64,000 bases of DNA from Enterobacter ludwigii (GTDB lineage Bacteria > Pseudomonadota > Gammaproteobacteria > Enterobacterales > Enterobacteriaceae): contig CP083824.1 of assembly GCA_023023105.1 (NCBI GenBank), positions 4,154,001 to 4,218,000 of the forward strand. The letters run 5' to 3'. Made by a program: the position numbers and the translations under genes. Numbering within the stretch: the stretch's first letter is position 1; the number at the start of each line of letters is the position of its first letter. Positions 50,574-63,115 of the stretch are shown piece after piece. The notes under the pieces are model-generated. The model made no database searches and was not told the origin of the DNA. It saw only the letters and a program-made list of their open reading frames with translations.

Positions 50574-51641
50574 ATGCTTTTAAAGCTCTTACGTTCAATT
50601 GTCATCGGTTTGATTGTCGCTGGCCTGCTGCTGGCGGCAATGCCGTCTTTACGTCAGTTTAATAAACTGACGGCTCCCCAGTTCGACAGTACGGATGAAA
50701 CGCCGGCCACCTACAACCAGGCCGTTCGCCGTGCAGCACCTGCCGTGGTTAATGTCTATAACCGCGGCCTTAATAGCTCAACCCATAACCAACTGGAGAT
50801 CCGCACCCTCGGCTCCGGGGTGATTATGGACGAGCGCGGCTACATTATTACCAACAAGCACGTGATTAACGATGCCGACCAGATTATCGTTGCCCTGCAG
50901 GATGGCCGCGTGTTTGAGGCATTACTCGTGGGGTCTGACAGCCTGACCGACCTGGCCGTCCTGAAAATCAACGCCACGGGAGGTTTGCCGATCATTCCCA
51001 TTAATCGTAAACGTACCCCTCACATTGGCGATGTCGTCCTGGCTATCGGTAACCCTTATAACCTGGGCCAGACGATTACCCAGGGAATTATCAGTGCGAC
51101 GGGTCGTATTGGCCTCAACCCCTCCGGGCGGCAGAACTTCCTGCAAACCGATGCGTCGATCAACCGCGGTAACTCCGGCGGTGCGCTGGTTAACTCACTG
51201 GGTGAGCTGATGGGTATCAATACCCTCTCGTTCGACAAGAGCAACGACGGCGAGACACCGGAAGGGATCGGCTTTGCCATTCCGTTCCAGTTGGCGACCA
51301 AAATTATGGATAAACTGATCCGTGATGGACGGGTGATCCGTGGTTATATCGGAATAGGTGGCCGTGAAATTGCACCAATGCATAACCAGGGCGGCGGTAT
51401 TGATCAGATTCAGGGCATCGTGGTCAACGAGGTATCACCTGGCGGCCCGGCAGACAACGCGGGAATTCAGGTTAACGATGTCATTGTGTCAGTTAATGGT
51501 ACGCCAGCGGTCTCGGCACTGGAGACCATGGACCAGGTCGCAGAGATCCGACCGGGCTCTATTATCCCTGTTGAAGTCATGCGCAATGATAAGAAACTCA
51601 CGCTGCAGGTGACGGTTCAGGAATACCCGGCAACAAACTGA
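50574..51641 (+). CDS. degS: Site-1 protease DegS
   Basis: Inner-membrane-anchored HtrA protease that cuts RseA when its PDZ domain senses unfolded porins, starting the sigma-E response. It is 355 residues: N-terminal anchor about 5-25, His in TNKHVIN, Asp in SLTDLAVL, Ser in NRGNSGGALV, one PDZ domain. Confidence 0.98.
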   Translation: MLLKLLRSIVIGLIVAGLLLAAMPSLRQFNKLTAPQFDSTDETPATYNQAVRRAAPAVVNVYNRGLNSSTHNQLEIRTLGSGVIMDERGYIITNKHVINDADQIIVALQDGRVFEALLVGSDSLTDLAVLKINATGGLPIIPINRKRTPHIGDVVLAIGNPYNLGQTITQGIISATGRIGLNPSGRQNFLQTDASINRGNSGGALVNSLGELMGINTLSFDKSNDGETPEGIGFAIPFQLATKIMDKLIRDGRVIRGYIGIGGREIAPMHNQGGGIDQIQGIVVNEVSPGGPADNAGIQVNDVIVSVNGTPAVSALETMDQVAEIRPGSIIPVEVMRNDKKLTLQVTVQEYPATN

Positions 51642-51648
51642 CAGCCAT

Positions 51649-51684
51649 AAAAAAACCGAAGCCAGTGAGTGCTTCGGTTTTTTT
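51649..51684. terminator. Bidirectional terminator between degS and mdh
   Basis: AAACCGAAGC-CAGTGAGT-GCTTCGGTTT with flanking A- and T-runs, between convergent genes. Confidence 0.9.
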
Positions 51685-51685
51685 T

Positions 51686-51712
51686 GCCGGGTGGCGCTAA
51701 CGCTTACCCGGC
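51686..51712. repeat. REP-like palindrome between degS and mdh
   Basis: GCCGGGTGGCGCTAACGCTTACCCGGC directly follows the terminator T-run. Fourth copy of this family in the window. Confidence 0.85.
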
Positions 51713-51731
51713 CTACGAGAGACGGTTCGTT

Positions 51732-53538
<1,807 letters not shown>

Positions 53539-53912
53539 TCCCCCCTCCCCGCAGCACCGCTGCGGGGATCGTTCTGCTCCCGCTGCGTTTCCCACTCGAT
53601 TCCACTGCCCTGACTTTGACAAATAATGCTTTTTACCACCCATTAACATTCACCCAGTGAATGCTAAATCAAAAAATCGCACAAAAAATCAAAAGCTGAT
53701 ATCAATATGATTTTATTAGATATAACTGCACGAAGTGGACGATAAATAGCCAATATTATGCAATTTGGTTATAAAAAACGAACGGGTTAACACGTAATAA
53801 CAATAGTAACAATTAGTCTGGTATTAATTTTTTTGGTTATTAGTGTATACTTGATTTTGTGATGAGGGTCACGAAACAAGACCCCACGAAAAAATTCGAC
53901 GAGGTAAAAATC
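53539..53912. other. argR-yhcN intergenic region
   Basis: It starts with a hairpin CCCCGCAGC-ACC-GCTGCGGGG (53547-53567), probably the argR transcript end. The rest is very AT-rich. A candidate yhcN -10, TATACT, is at 53846-53851 and a CRP-like palindrome follows at 53858-53873. No ORF is supported. Confidence 0.6.
53858..53873. promoter_or_regulatory. CRP-like palindrome before yhcN
   Basis: TGTGA-TGAGGG-TCACG. It lies just downstream of the candidate -10, near the expected start of transcription, a position that would repress rather than activate. Confidence 0.45.
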
Positions 53913-54176
53913 ATGAACATTAAAACTACTGTAGCGGCGCTGAGCGTCCTGTCTGTCCTGTCATTCGGTGCTTTCGCTGCTGATTCAATCAATGCTGACC
54001 AGGCGCAATCCCGCCAGGCAATCGGTACGGTTTCTGTCGGTGCAATCGGTACGTCCCCGATGGACATGCATGAGATGCTGAACAAGAAAGCGGAAGAACA
54101 GGGTGCATCATCCTACCGCATCATTGAAGCTCGTTCAGGTGACCACTGGCACGCTACTGCTGAGCTGTACAAATAA
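53913..54176 (+). CDS. yhcN: YhcN/DUF1471 periplasmic stress protein, copy 1
   Basis: 87 residues from the ATG at 53913 (MNIKTTVAALSVL), preceded by GAGGTA. Signal peptide about 1-22 (ending AFA). Small DUF1471 domain, ending GDHWHATAELYK. E. coli YhcN responds to acid and peroxide stress. It is closest to K-12 YhcN of the two copies here. Confidence 0.93.
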   Translation: MNIKTTVAALSVLSVLSFGAFAADSINADQAQSRQAIGTVSVGAIGTSPMDMHEMLNKKAEEQGASSYRIIEARSGDHWHATAELYK

Positions 54177-54286
54177 GTTTTAGCAATAACTGAAGACATA
54201 AATCTCCACTCAACGGCACCAGGCATAAAAATAGCTGTTTAACCCTTCTCGCCGTTGAGCAACAACCCTATTCAGGAGTAAAGACT

Positions 54287-54553
54287 ATGAAAACCAAATT
54301 GATCATCGCAACCCTCGGTCTGGCCTCAGTTCTCTCTTTCGGCGCAAGTGCAGCCGTACAGCAAGTGAATGCCGACCAGGCACAAAATCTGCAGCCTATG
54401 GGCAGTGTATCCGTAACGTCTGTCACTGGTTCACCAATGGATATTCGTCACGAACTGGCCGCAAAAGCTGAAAAAGCAGGTGCCAGCAGCTATCGTGTCA
54501 CCGAACTGAATCAGGGTGACCACTGGCATGCTACGGCAGAACTGTATAAATAA
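54287..54553 (+). CDS. YhcN-like DUF1471 protein, copy 2
   Basis: 88 residues; signal peptide about 1-22 (MKTKLIIATLGLASVLSF). The mature part is clearly homologous to the preceding gene (ADQAQ, SPMD, GASSYR, GDHWHATAELYK), so this is a tandem paralogue. It has its own ribosome binding site (CAGGAG) 110 bases after copy 1. The inverted repeat CTCAACGGC/GCCGTTGAG in the gap (54211-54259) may form a hairpin. Confidence 0.9.
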   Translation: MKTKLIIATLGLASVLSFGASAAVQQVNADQAQNLQPMGSVSVTSVTGSPMDIRHELAAKAEKAGASSYRVTELNQGDHWHATAELYK

Positions 54554-54581
54554 ACCCTCGTCGTATTTCATCATACGACTT

Positions 54582-54612
54582 GCCCCTGACCTGCTGGTCA
54601 GGGGCTTTTTTT
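54582..54612. terminator. Terminator between yhcN-like gene and yhcO
   Basis: GCCCCTGACC-TGCT-GGTCAGGGGC followed by seven T. It ends rightward transcripts; the left flank is less A-rich, so leftward ending of yhcO is weaker. Confidence 0.85.
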
Positions 54613-54619
54613 ATGTCAT

Positions 54620-54892
54620 TCAATGGCGCGCGTTAAAACGCAGTTGCCCTTCCAGCTCTTCTTCCGCTTCATCGAACAGTAATATCAGTGCGCCAAAACG
54701 TCTGCGCAGCTTATCGGGTAAATGAATGAACTCAATCTCCAGCGGGAGTGGCAACAGACTGCCGGTCACCACGTCCCACAGGGTATCCAGATTCGTCACG
54801 CTTTCCCGTTCAAGATCAAACACGCGGATAAATTCACGATAGAAGTCTTCCTGACTGTCGATCTCGTCAAAATCAAACGTATAGGTTTTCAT
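54620..54892 (-). CDS. yhcO: Barstar-family protein YhcO
   Basis: A 90-residue barstar-fold protein ([21 protein letters not shown], acidic helix EAEEELEGQ). Barstar family members inhibit RNases, but no barnase-like partner is visible nearby. Conserved in this place in E. coli. Confidence 0.92.
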   Translation of the reverse strand: MKTYTFDFDEIDSQEDFYREFIRVFDLERESVTNLDTLWDVVTGSLLPLPLEIEFIHLPDKLRRRFGALILLFDEAEEELEGQLRFNARH

Positions 54893-54937
54893 TGCCAGCC
54901 ACCCAGTCCAGGCGAGCAGCAGTTGCCGCCCTGTCTA

Positions 54938-56392
54938 TTATAATCCCCCAATATGCAGGGTTTTGACTTCCAGATACTCTTCCAGCCCCAGCACGGAGCC
55001 CTCGCGTCCAAGGCCTGACTCTTTTACCCCGCCAAAAGGCCCCAGTTCCGTAGAGACGGCGCACTCGTTAATGCCAATCATCCCGCTCTCGATGGCCTGA
55101 GAAACACGGAAAACGCGTGAAAGGTTTTGGGTGTAGAAGTAAGCCGCCAGGCCATAAGGCGTGTTGTTGGCACGCTGGATGACCTCATCTTCTGAAGTGA
55201 AACGGAAGCACGCCGCAACCGGTCCAAACGTCTCTTCTTCTGCCAGCTTCATGCCTTCATGGCAGTCACCCAGTACGGTTGGCATCCAGAAATTCCCGCC
55301 AAGCGAATGGGGTTTCCCCCCTGCCAGCACGGTTGCCCCGCGGGCAACGGCATCGTCGACATGCTCACGCACCTTGTTGACCGCAGCAGGTTCAATCAGC
55401 GGTCCGACGACAACCCCCTCTTCAAGACCATTCCCCACCTTCAGCGCCTTTACCGCATCGGCAAGTTTATTCACAAACTTGTCGTAGACGGTTTCCTGAA
55501 TATAGAAACGGTTAACGCTCACGCAGACCTGCCCGGCATTGCGGAATTTGTTGGCGATAGCACCCTTAACCGCTGCGTCGATATCCGCATCCTCAAAAAC
55601 GATATATGGGGCATTTCCCCCCAGCTCCATTGAGACTTTTTTCATGGTGTCTGCGGCGTTACGCACCAGCGTTTTGCCGACGGAGGTCGAACCGGTAAAG
55701 GAGATTTTACGCACGTCCCGGCTGGCCATGATCGCATCGCTGATTTCATGGGTATTCCCGGCCACGGCGTTGAGAACACCGTCGGGCACACCGGCCTGTT
55801 TAGCCAGGGTAAGCAGCGCAAAAGCACTGAGCGGCGTGTTATTGGCCGGTTTGATCACCCCGGTACAGCCCGCAGCAAGCGCCGGGCCTAATTTACGGGT
55901 GAGCATCGCCATCGGGAAGTTCCATGGTGTAATCGCCGCGACCACACCAATGGGCTCGCGGGTTGCCAGAATGCGGGAACCGGGTTTGATCGGCGGAATA
56001 ATTTCCCCGTTAGCGCGCTTGGCCTCTTCGGCAAACCACTGGATAAAGCTGGCCGCGTACTCCACCTCTCCTTCCGCTTCTTTCAGAGGCTTGCCCTGCT
56101 CGGTGGTCATTAACCGCCCGAGCCAGCTTTTATTTTCAATAATCAGTTCGTACCAGCGGTAAAGGATGGCCGAGCGTTCTTTCGCGGTTTTGGCTCGCCA
56201 TGCCGGGAAAGCGTTGGTGGCTGCGGCAATCGCAGCTTCGGTTTCCGCTTTACCCGCTTTCGCGACTTTAGCGATGACCTCGCCGGTCGCCGGGTTAAGT
56301 ACATCAAACGTCGTGTCCAGCGTTTTCCAGATGCCATTAACCAGATAACCGGTCTGAAAAAGGATGTGGTCCTGAAGCTTCTCAGTCGTCAT
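54938..56392 (-). CDS. GabD-like NAD(P)-dependent aldehyde dehydrogenase
   Basis: 484 residues, clearly related to succinate-semialdehyde dehydrogenase GabD. Catalytic Cys290 (NAGQVCVSVNR), general base Glu256 (MELGGN) and the TPWNFP motif are present. Two positions differ from GabD: the second active-site Cys is Ser292 (VCVS instead of TCVC), and the coenzyme-pocket KPASQTP is KPANNTP. Substrate and coenzyme may therefore differ. It lies between yhcO and aaeB, where E. coli has no gene, downstream of the aae terminator. A possible -10 (TATACT, minus strand, 56432-56437) suggests its own promoter. Confidence 0.85.
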   Translation of the reverse strand: MTTEKLQDHILFQTGYLVNGIWKTLDTTFDVLNPATGEVIAKVAKAGKAETEAAIAAATNAFPAWRAKTAKERSAILYRWYELIIENKSWLGRLMTTEQGKPLKEAEGEVEYAASFIQWFAEEAKRANGEIIPPIKPGSRILATREPIGVVAAITPWNFPMAMLTRKLGPALAAGCTGVIKPANNTPLSAFALLTLAKQAGVPDGVLNAVAGNTHEISDAIMASRDVRKISFTGSTSVGKTLVRNAADTMKKVSMELGGNAPYIVFEDADIDAAVKGAIANKFRNAGQVCVSVNRFYIQETVYDKFVNKLADAVKALKVGNGLEEGVVVGPLIEPAAVNKVREHVDDAVARGATVLAGGKPHSLGGNFWMPTVLGDCHEGMKLAEEETFGPVAACFRFTSEDEVIQRANNTPYGLAAYFYTQNLSRVFRVSQAIESGMIGINECAVSTELGPFGGVKESGLGREGSVLGLEEYLEVKTLHIGGL

Positions 56393-56442
56393 GTGTCCTC
56401 CCTTTCTGAATGTAAGAACGTGCTGGAATTAAGTATAGCCAC

Positions 56443-56474
56443 AAAAAAACCGACGCTTTGGCGTCGGCTTTTTT
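56443..56474. terminator. Terminator after aaeB
   Basis: A-run, CCGACGC-TTTG-GCGTCGG, T-run; strong on both strands. It separates the aae operon from the aldehyde dehydrogenase. Confidence 0.9.
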
Positions 56475-56481
56475 ACTTCAG

Positions 56482-58449
56482 TCAGTTATCTGTGAGGGCA
56501 TTCTGGTAGCGGTGCAGCATAAACACCAGCCGCCCTACTGGCTCGGTTACCTGAGGCGGAGCTTCCCAGACTTTAAGCTTCTCCTGGTAGATATCGAGCT
56601 CTTCAAGCAGTTGCGTAAAGTAACGACGGCGTTTGTCATCGCTGGTCGCGGAAAGTACATGGTCGGCAGTGCGGCGTAGCTGACGGTGGAAAGCCGACAG
56701 ATCGTCGTTGATCGGCACAGGCGCGTTACGCAGACGCTGGTGCGCGATGATCATGGTTAATGCCAGCCGGAACTTAGCGATGTCACCCGGGAACTTATTA
56801 AGCAGTAAAAACAGCTGCTGATAGAGCGCCGGTAAGTGGTTTTCTTTGCGGCGTGCGGTATTGGTGGTCATCGACGACACGGCAGCGGAAACAAACTGGT
56901 TCAACAATACACGGCCCGTTCTTGCCTGTGAGTTATCGCGCACCAGCAGAATAACCATCATTGCCAGGAAACACCCCACCAGCTGACCCAATGCGCTGTC
57001 GAGGAACTGGCTGAAATGGAAGGTCATCGGGTTATCCAGCACAATGATGTTAATCGTACTGGCCAGCGCCCCCAACGATCCCAGACGGCGCTTTTGCACT
57101 TCTATGCCAATAAAGAACGCCATCACCGCCAGGCTTATGCAAAGCAGCAACATGCTCTGTTGCGTGGACGGGATGATCACCAGGAAATAGAGCGCGCCTA
57201 TCGGCAGGGCGGCAATGGTGCCATACAGGAAATCAATGGCGACCATACGCGGGTTGGGCAGACGCATCGCCAGGGCAGTCACAACGGCAATCATCACCAT
57301 TGCACCGCTGCCGGACGTCCAGCCTGTCCACAACCAGAACAGCGTACCGAGCATGCAGGCGAGCGTCGTGCGCCAGAAGTTGACCATCGCGTGATGACGC
57401 TCGGCAGATTCCGCCTTAATCACCACTTCTCCCTGCAGCACCTCTTCTTCCGTCGCGCTGATTTTGGTATTGCTAACCACGCCGCGTTTCAGCAGCAGGT
57501 AACGCGTCGCGGACCCGACCCAGGTGTAGATGGTCACTGGTGTGTCGCGTTCCCCTGTCCAGGCAATGACCCGCCGCATGCGCTTAAGCTGCTTATGCAC
57601 GTCCTGCACGGTTTCCACCGGCTCGGCAAACAGCTCGCGGAACGTATCGGTGACCGCTTCGGGGCGCGTGTTCTGGATCAGATAGGTTTCGCACGCCTGG
57701 GTAATCAGCGTTAAGGAGACCGTATTGAGGGCTTTAAGCCGACGATTCGCCCGGGCCCAGCGCGAAGACTCTATATTAAGGTTACTGCGCATCCCTTCCA
57801 GCGCCTGCGTGCGACGTACCAGACCGCTCCAGGCCTTATCCACCTCTTCACTGTCACCATGCTTGATGCAGAGCTGCATCAGCTGGTACTGGGCCACAAT
57901 CAACGCATCCAGCTCGCGATCCACCTCTTGCTTGATAGAGCGAGGGGAGAAAAGCAGGTCAGCAACAATCGCGCAAACAATACCAATCACAATCTCACTG
58001 CAACGCTCCACGGCGAACTGTGGCGCAAGCAGCGGCTCGCTTTGGATAGTAATGACGATAATCAGCGCGGTGTAACCCGCCAGTCCCCAGGCGTAGGAGT
58101 TTTCCACTTTCACCAGAGACGAGACCCAGGTGCAGAAGCCCGCCCAGATACAGCACACCATCAGCATCAGCAGTGGGGTGCGGATCATCAAAATAATAAT
58201 GGTCAGCGCCGCGAAACAGCCGATAAACGTCCCAATGATACGCAGCATCCCGCGATAGCGGATCGCACCAGAGTAAGGTTCACCACCGGCGGCAAATGCC
58301 GGACCAGCCGCGACAATTGCCGCCGTCAGCACCGCCCAGCGCGGGGTTTCAAGCTGGAAGTGGAAGCCAACAAACAGTGCCAGCACGATGGCACACGCCA
58401 GCTTCACGGCGAAGCGAATGTGTTGGTTGGCGATGGAGAAGATACCCAT
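56482..58449 (-). CDS. aaeB: p-hydroxybenzoic acid efflux protein AaeB
   Basis: A 655-residue inner-membrane protein of the PET/FUSC family with two transmembrane clusters (about 15-165 and 365-500) and cytoplasmic domains between and after. With AaeA it exports aromatic carboxylic acids such as p-hydroxybenzoate. It lies 5 bases after aaeA. Confidence 0.97.
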   Translation of the reverse strand: MGIFSIANQHIRFAVKLACAIVLALFVGFHFQLETPRWAVLTAAIVAAGPAFAAGGEPYSGAIRYRGMLRIIGTFIGCFAALTIIILMIRTPLLMLMVCCIWAGFCTWVSSLVKVENSYAWGLAGYTALIIVITIQSEPLLAPQFAVERCSEIVIGIVCAIVADLLFSPRSIKQEVDRELDALIVAQYQLMQLCIKHGDSEEVDKAWSGLVRRTQALEGMRSNLNIESSRWARANRRLKALNTVSLTLITQACETYLIQNTRPEAVTDTFRELFAEPVETVQDVHKQLKRMRRVIAWTGERDTPVTIYTWVGSATRYLLLKRGVVSNTKISATEEEVLQGEVVIKAESAERHHAMVNFWRTTLACMLGTLFWLWTGWTSGSGAMVMIAVVTALAMRLPNPRMVAIDFLYGTIAALPIGALYFLVIIPSTQQSMLLLCISLAVMAFFIGIEVQKRRLGSLGALASTINIIVLDNPMTFHFSQFLDSALGQLVGCFLAMMVILLVRDNSQARTGRVLLNQFVSAAVSSMTTNTARRKENHLPALYQQLFLLLNKFPGDIAKFRLALTMIIAHQRLRNAPVPINDDLSAFHRQLRRTADHVLSATSDDKRRRYFTQLLEELDIYQEKLKVWEAPPQVTEPVGRLVFMLHRYQNALTDN

Positions 58450-58454
58450 AGCGA

Positions 58455-59387
58455 TTAGCCAAACTCGCGCAGACGGTGGGCAATTTTACGGAAGATCGAC
58501 TCCTGGCTGGCATCCCGGTCTTTAGCGCCGGTAATCACCACCGTCGCCGTGGTACCCGCAGGCCACACATTCCCCTGCTGTTCGTCCAGATGGATACGCA
58601 CCGGCACACGCTGAGCCAGACGCACCCATTCCAGGTTGGAGTCCACTGTCGCCATCCCTTTTGCATCCTTAGAACTGCTGGCGTTGGTCACCCCTGCCGC
58701 GACGCTGTCGACGGTACCTTTAAAGACGCGGTTACTGCCAAGCGGTGTAATTTCAGCACGATAACCCGGACGTACGCCTTCCAGTTTGGTCTCTTCCATA
58801 TAAGCGAGCACGTAGAAGGAGTTCTGTTTAACCAGCGCCACGGCCGTTGAGCCACGGGTGATAAATTCACCGGCATAGACATTAAGGTTAGTGACCCAGC
58901 CATCGGCTGGCGCGCGGATCACGGTGCGCTCCAGATCGAGCTTTGCCAGATCGCGCGTCGCTTGCGCTTTGGCCATCTGGTGCAGCACGGTTTGCAGCAC
59001 GTTATTGGACTGGTCGATCTCTTCGCGGGACATAGCCTGAATACCTAACTGGTTACGGCGGCCTGCCTCACGGCGTTTCTCTGCCGCCAGCGCCTGATAA
59101 TAGGCCACGTCAGCTTCCGCTTCTTCCAGTGCTTTCTGGTAGCGAGGCTGGTCGATGGTGAACAGAACCTGATCTTTTTTCACCAGCTGGTTATCGTGAA
59201 CGTTGACCGCCGTGATAAGACCGGCCACGTCGGGGGCAATGGCCACGACATCGGCACTGAAACGCGCATCACGCGTCCATGGTGATTCCGTGTAATAGAC
59301 CCAGGCCCGAAAAATAGCGATGAAGGCGAGGATAACCAGCGCCATGGTGATGGCGGTTCGGGAGATTTTTCTTGTTAGTGTTTTCAC
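58455..59387 (-). CDS. aaeA: p-hydroxybenzoic acid efflux membrane-fusion protein AaeA
   Basis: An HlyD-family periplasmic adaptor; 310 residues from the GTG at 59387. An in-frame ATG 5 codons upstream is possible, but the GTG gives the E. coli length. Transmembrane anchor about 11-31, coiled-coil hairpin about 85-145, lipoyl and beta-barrel domains around it. Confidence 0.96.
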   Translation of the reverse strand: MKTLTRKISRTAITMALVILAFIAIFRAWVYYTESPWTRDARFSADVVAIAPDVAGLITAVNVHDNQLVKKDQVLFTIDQPRYQKALEEAEADVAYYQALAAEKRREAGRRNQLGIQAMSREEIDQSNNVLQTVLHQMAKAQATRDLAKLDLERTVIRAPADGWVTNLNVYAGEFITRGSTAVALVKQNSFYVLAYMEETKLEGVRPGYRAEITPLGSNRVFKGTVDSVAAGVTNASSSKDAKGMATVDSNLEWVRLAQRVPVRIHLDEQQGNVWPAGTTATVVITGAKDRDASQESIFRKIAHRLREFG

Positions 59388-59394
59388 ATCAACC

Positions 59395-59598
59395 TCAGAC
59401 AAACATGCGCGATATCAGGTAAAACAGGCAGCAATACAGCGCGGTATTGAACAATGCAGGGTGCCAGACGAAATCGTAGATCCCGGTAGGAACCAGCACC
59501 TTGCGCACCAGCCAGAAGATCGCCAGTGATAAAAGAAGCTCGAAAAATATCGGTGGGAACGACAGACCGAACACCACGATAACGGGAAACAGACTCAT
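59395..59598 (-). CDS. aaeX: Small membrane protein AaeX
   Basis: 67 residues with two hydrophobic segments, DUF1656; first gene of aaeXAB. Its exact role is unknown. It lies 7 bases before aaeA. Confidence 0.95.
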   Translation of the reverse strand: MSLFPVIVVFGLSFPPIFFELLLSLAIFWLVRKVLVPTGIYDFVWHPALFNTALYCCLFYLISRMFV

Positions 59599-59740
59599 GT
59601 TGACCTTGATAAGAGAGAGTGCAGGCTACAGAATTTTTTAGCGCACGCCATCGCAGAAGAGCAAGAAATGCCGGGCGAGAATGGCGCAGCCGTTAAGTAA
59701 TTAATAATATATTAACGTAACTGTTATGCTGTTATCTATA

Positions 59741-59762
59741 ATATGTGATCTAAATCACTTTT
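59741..59762. promoter_or_regulatory. CRP-like site between aaeX and aaeR
   Basis: The core TGTGA-TCTAAA-TCACT (59744-59759) sits in a 22-base stretch that matches the CRP consensus at nearly all positions. It lies 15 bases before the aaeR start, so it could repress aaeR and activate or tune divergent aaeXAB. Confidence 0.7.
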
Positions 59763-59777
59763 AAGCCAGAGTGAACA

Positions 59778-60704
59778 ATGGAACGTTTAAAACGCATGTC
59801 AGTCTTCGCCAAAGTGGTTGAACTGGGCTCTTTTACCGCTGCTGCACGCCAGCTTCAGATGAGCGTCTCTTCAATCAGCCAGACGGTGTCCAAACTGGAA
59901 GATGAGCTTCAGGTCAAGCTGCTCAATCGCAGTACCCGCAGCATCGGGCTGACAGAAGCGGGTAAAATTTACTATCAGGGTTGTCGCCGCATGCTGCTTG
60001 AAGTGCAGGATGTCCACGAACAACTCTATGCTTTCAACAACACACCTATCGGCACACTGCGCATCGGTTGTTCTTCAACTATGGCACAAAATGTCCTCGC
60101 TGCCATGACAGCGGACATGCTGAAAGAGTATCCAGGATTAACCGTGAATCTGGTAACGGGTATCCCTGCGCCGGACCTGATTGCTGACGGGCTGGACGTG
60201 GTGATCCGCGTTGGGGCATTACAGGATTCCAGCCTTTTCTCGCGCAGGCTGGGCAGTATGCCGATGGTCGTTTGCGCCTCGAAAAGCTATCTGGCGCAGT
60301 ACGGTGTCCCTGAGAAACCCGCCGATCTCACCAACCACTCATGGCTGGAATACAGCGTTCGACCCGACAATGAATTTGAACTGATTGCTCCGGAAGGGCT
60401 CTCCACCAGACTGCTGCCAGAAGGCCGGTTTATCACCAACGACCCAATGACCATTTCGCGTTGGTTAGTGGCAGGAGCCGGGATCGCCTACGTGCCGTTG
60501 ATGTGGGTGATCAACGAAATCAACAGCGGTGTACTGGAGATCCTGTTCCCTCGCTACCAGTCCGATCCGCGCCCGGTATACGCCCTGTACACAGAAAAAG
60601 ACAAACTACCGCTCAAGGTGCAGGTGTGTATTAACTATCTGACAGACTATTTTGTGGACGTGGCGGAGCTGTTTCAGGGGATGCGAGGAAGAAGTAAGGA
60701 ATAA
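59778..60704 (+). CDS. aaeR: LysR-type activator AaeR
   Basis: 308 residues. The N-terminal winged HTH (about 1-60, FTAAARQLQMSVSSISQTVSKLE) precedes the substrate-binding domain from about 90. In E. coli it activates aaeXAB on aromatic acids. It is divergent from aaeX across 179 bases. Confidence 0.97.
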   Translation: MERLKRMSVFAKVVELGSFTAAARQLQMSVSSISQTVSKLEDELQVKLLNRSTRSIGLTEAGKIYYQGCRRMLLEVQDVHEQLYAFNNTPIGTLRIGCSSTMAQNVLAAMTADMLKEYPGLTVNLVTGIPAPDLIADGLDVVIRVGALQDSSLFSRRLGSMPMVVCASKSYLAQYGVPEKPADLTNHSWLEYSVRPDNEFELIAPEGLSTRLLPEGRFITNDPMTISRWLVAGAGIAYVPLMWVINEINSGVLEILFPRYQSDPRPVYALYTEKDKLPLKVQVCINYLTDYFVDVAELFQGMRGRSKE

Positions 60705-60923
60705 TTGATTATCGCGGATAAGCATATATTATATGAATATGTCCTGGATGAGATGCACATTCATTCAGGAATATTCCCTCACCACTATCAGTAATAGCTA
60801 ATTGACACTTCTGTTACCCGTCCCTTACCTTATTAGAAGTCTGGCACTCAGACTGTTATTAATTTGTTACTGATATGAATAATAAAATGTATTCCGCAGG
60901 ATGACATTGAACAAGGAAAAGAA

Positions 60924-61538
60924 ATGAATATATTTGAACAAACACCACCTTCGCGCAGGCGCTATGGACTCGCCGCGTTCATTGGTTTGATTGCAGGGAT
61001 TGTCTCTGCATTCGTGAAATGGGGAGCGGAGGTGCCACTTCCGCCACGTAGCCCTGGTGATTTATTCACTGCCGCATGCGGACCAGAGCAATTAATAAGA
61101 GCCGCAAGTCAGATTGACTGCTCGCGTAATTTTCTCAATCCACCTTATGTATTTTTACGCGACTGGCTGGGCGTTGTCGATCCTAACGCGGCGGTTTATA
61201 CATTCGCCGGACATATATTTAACTGGGTCGGCGTAACACATATTATTTTCTCAATCGTCTTCGCCGTAGGGTATTGTGTAGTTGCGGAAGTCTTCCCGAA
61301 AATTAAACTCTGGCAAGGTTTGCTGGCGGGTGCGTTAGCCCAGCTTTTTGTCCACATGATCTCCTTCCCGCTGATGGGTCTGACACCGCCGCTGTTCGAA
61401 CTTCCATGGTACGAACACGTCTCAGAAATCGTGGGTCATTTAGTCTGGTTCTGGTCGATCGAAATCATTCGTCGTGATTTGCGTAACCGCATCACGCACG
61501 AGCCCGATCCGGAAATACCGCTGGGTAACTTACGTTAA
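60924..61538 (+). CDS. yagU: YagU-family inner-membrane protein
   Basis: 204 residues, DUF1440, with about three hydrophobic segments. Nearly the whole length resembles E. coli YagU, which has been linked to acid resistance. In E. coli yagU lies near 6.5 min with paoABC, not beside tldD, so its position here is different. It starts [13 protein letters not shown] with AAGGAAAAG upstream. Confidence 0.93.
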   Translation: MNIFEQTPPSRRRYGLAAFIGLIAGIVSAFVKWGAEVPLPPRSPGDLFTAACGPEQLIRAASQIDCSRNFLNPPYVFLRDWLGVVDPNAAVYTFAGHIFNWVGVTHIIFSIVFAVGYCVVAEVFPKIKLWQGLLAGALAQLFVHMISFPLMGLTPPLFELPWYEHVSEIVGHLVWFWSIEIIRRDLRNRITHEPDPEIPLGNLR

Positions 61539-61572
61539 AAAAAAGGCGCTACCTCTGTAGCGCCATTTTTTT
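61537..61572. terminator. Bidirectional terminator between yagU and tldD
   Basis: A-run, GGCGCTAC-CTCT-GTAGCGCC, T-run between convergent genes. Confidence 0.92.
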
Positions 61573-61585
61573 ATGCATCGTCAGA

Positions 61586-63079
<1,494 letters not shown>

Positions 63080-63115
63080 TTATTGAGAGTGAGGCAATTA
63101 CCTGCCCACGTCAAA

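Noticed and set aside
54620..54892. YhcO as the antitoxin of a barnase-type toxin system
   Set aside because: Barstar fold is present, but there is no RNase partner nearby and the gene is a conserved chromosomal locus.
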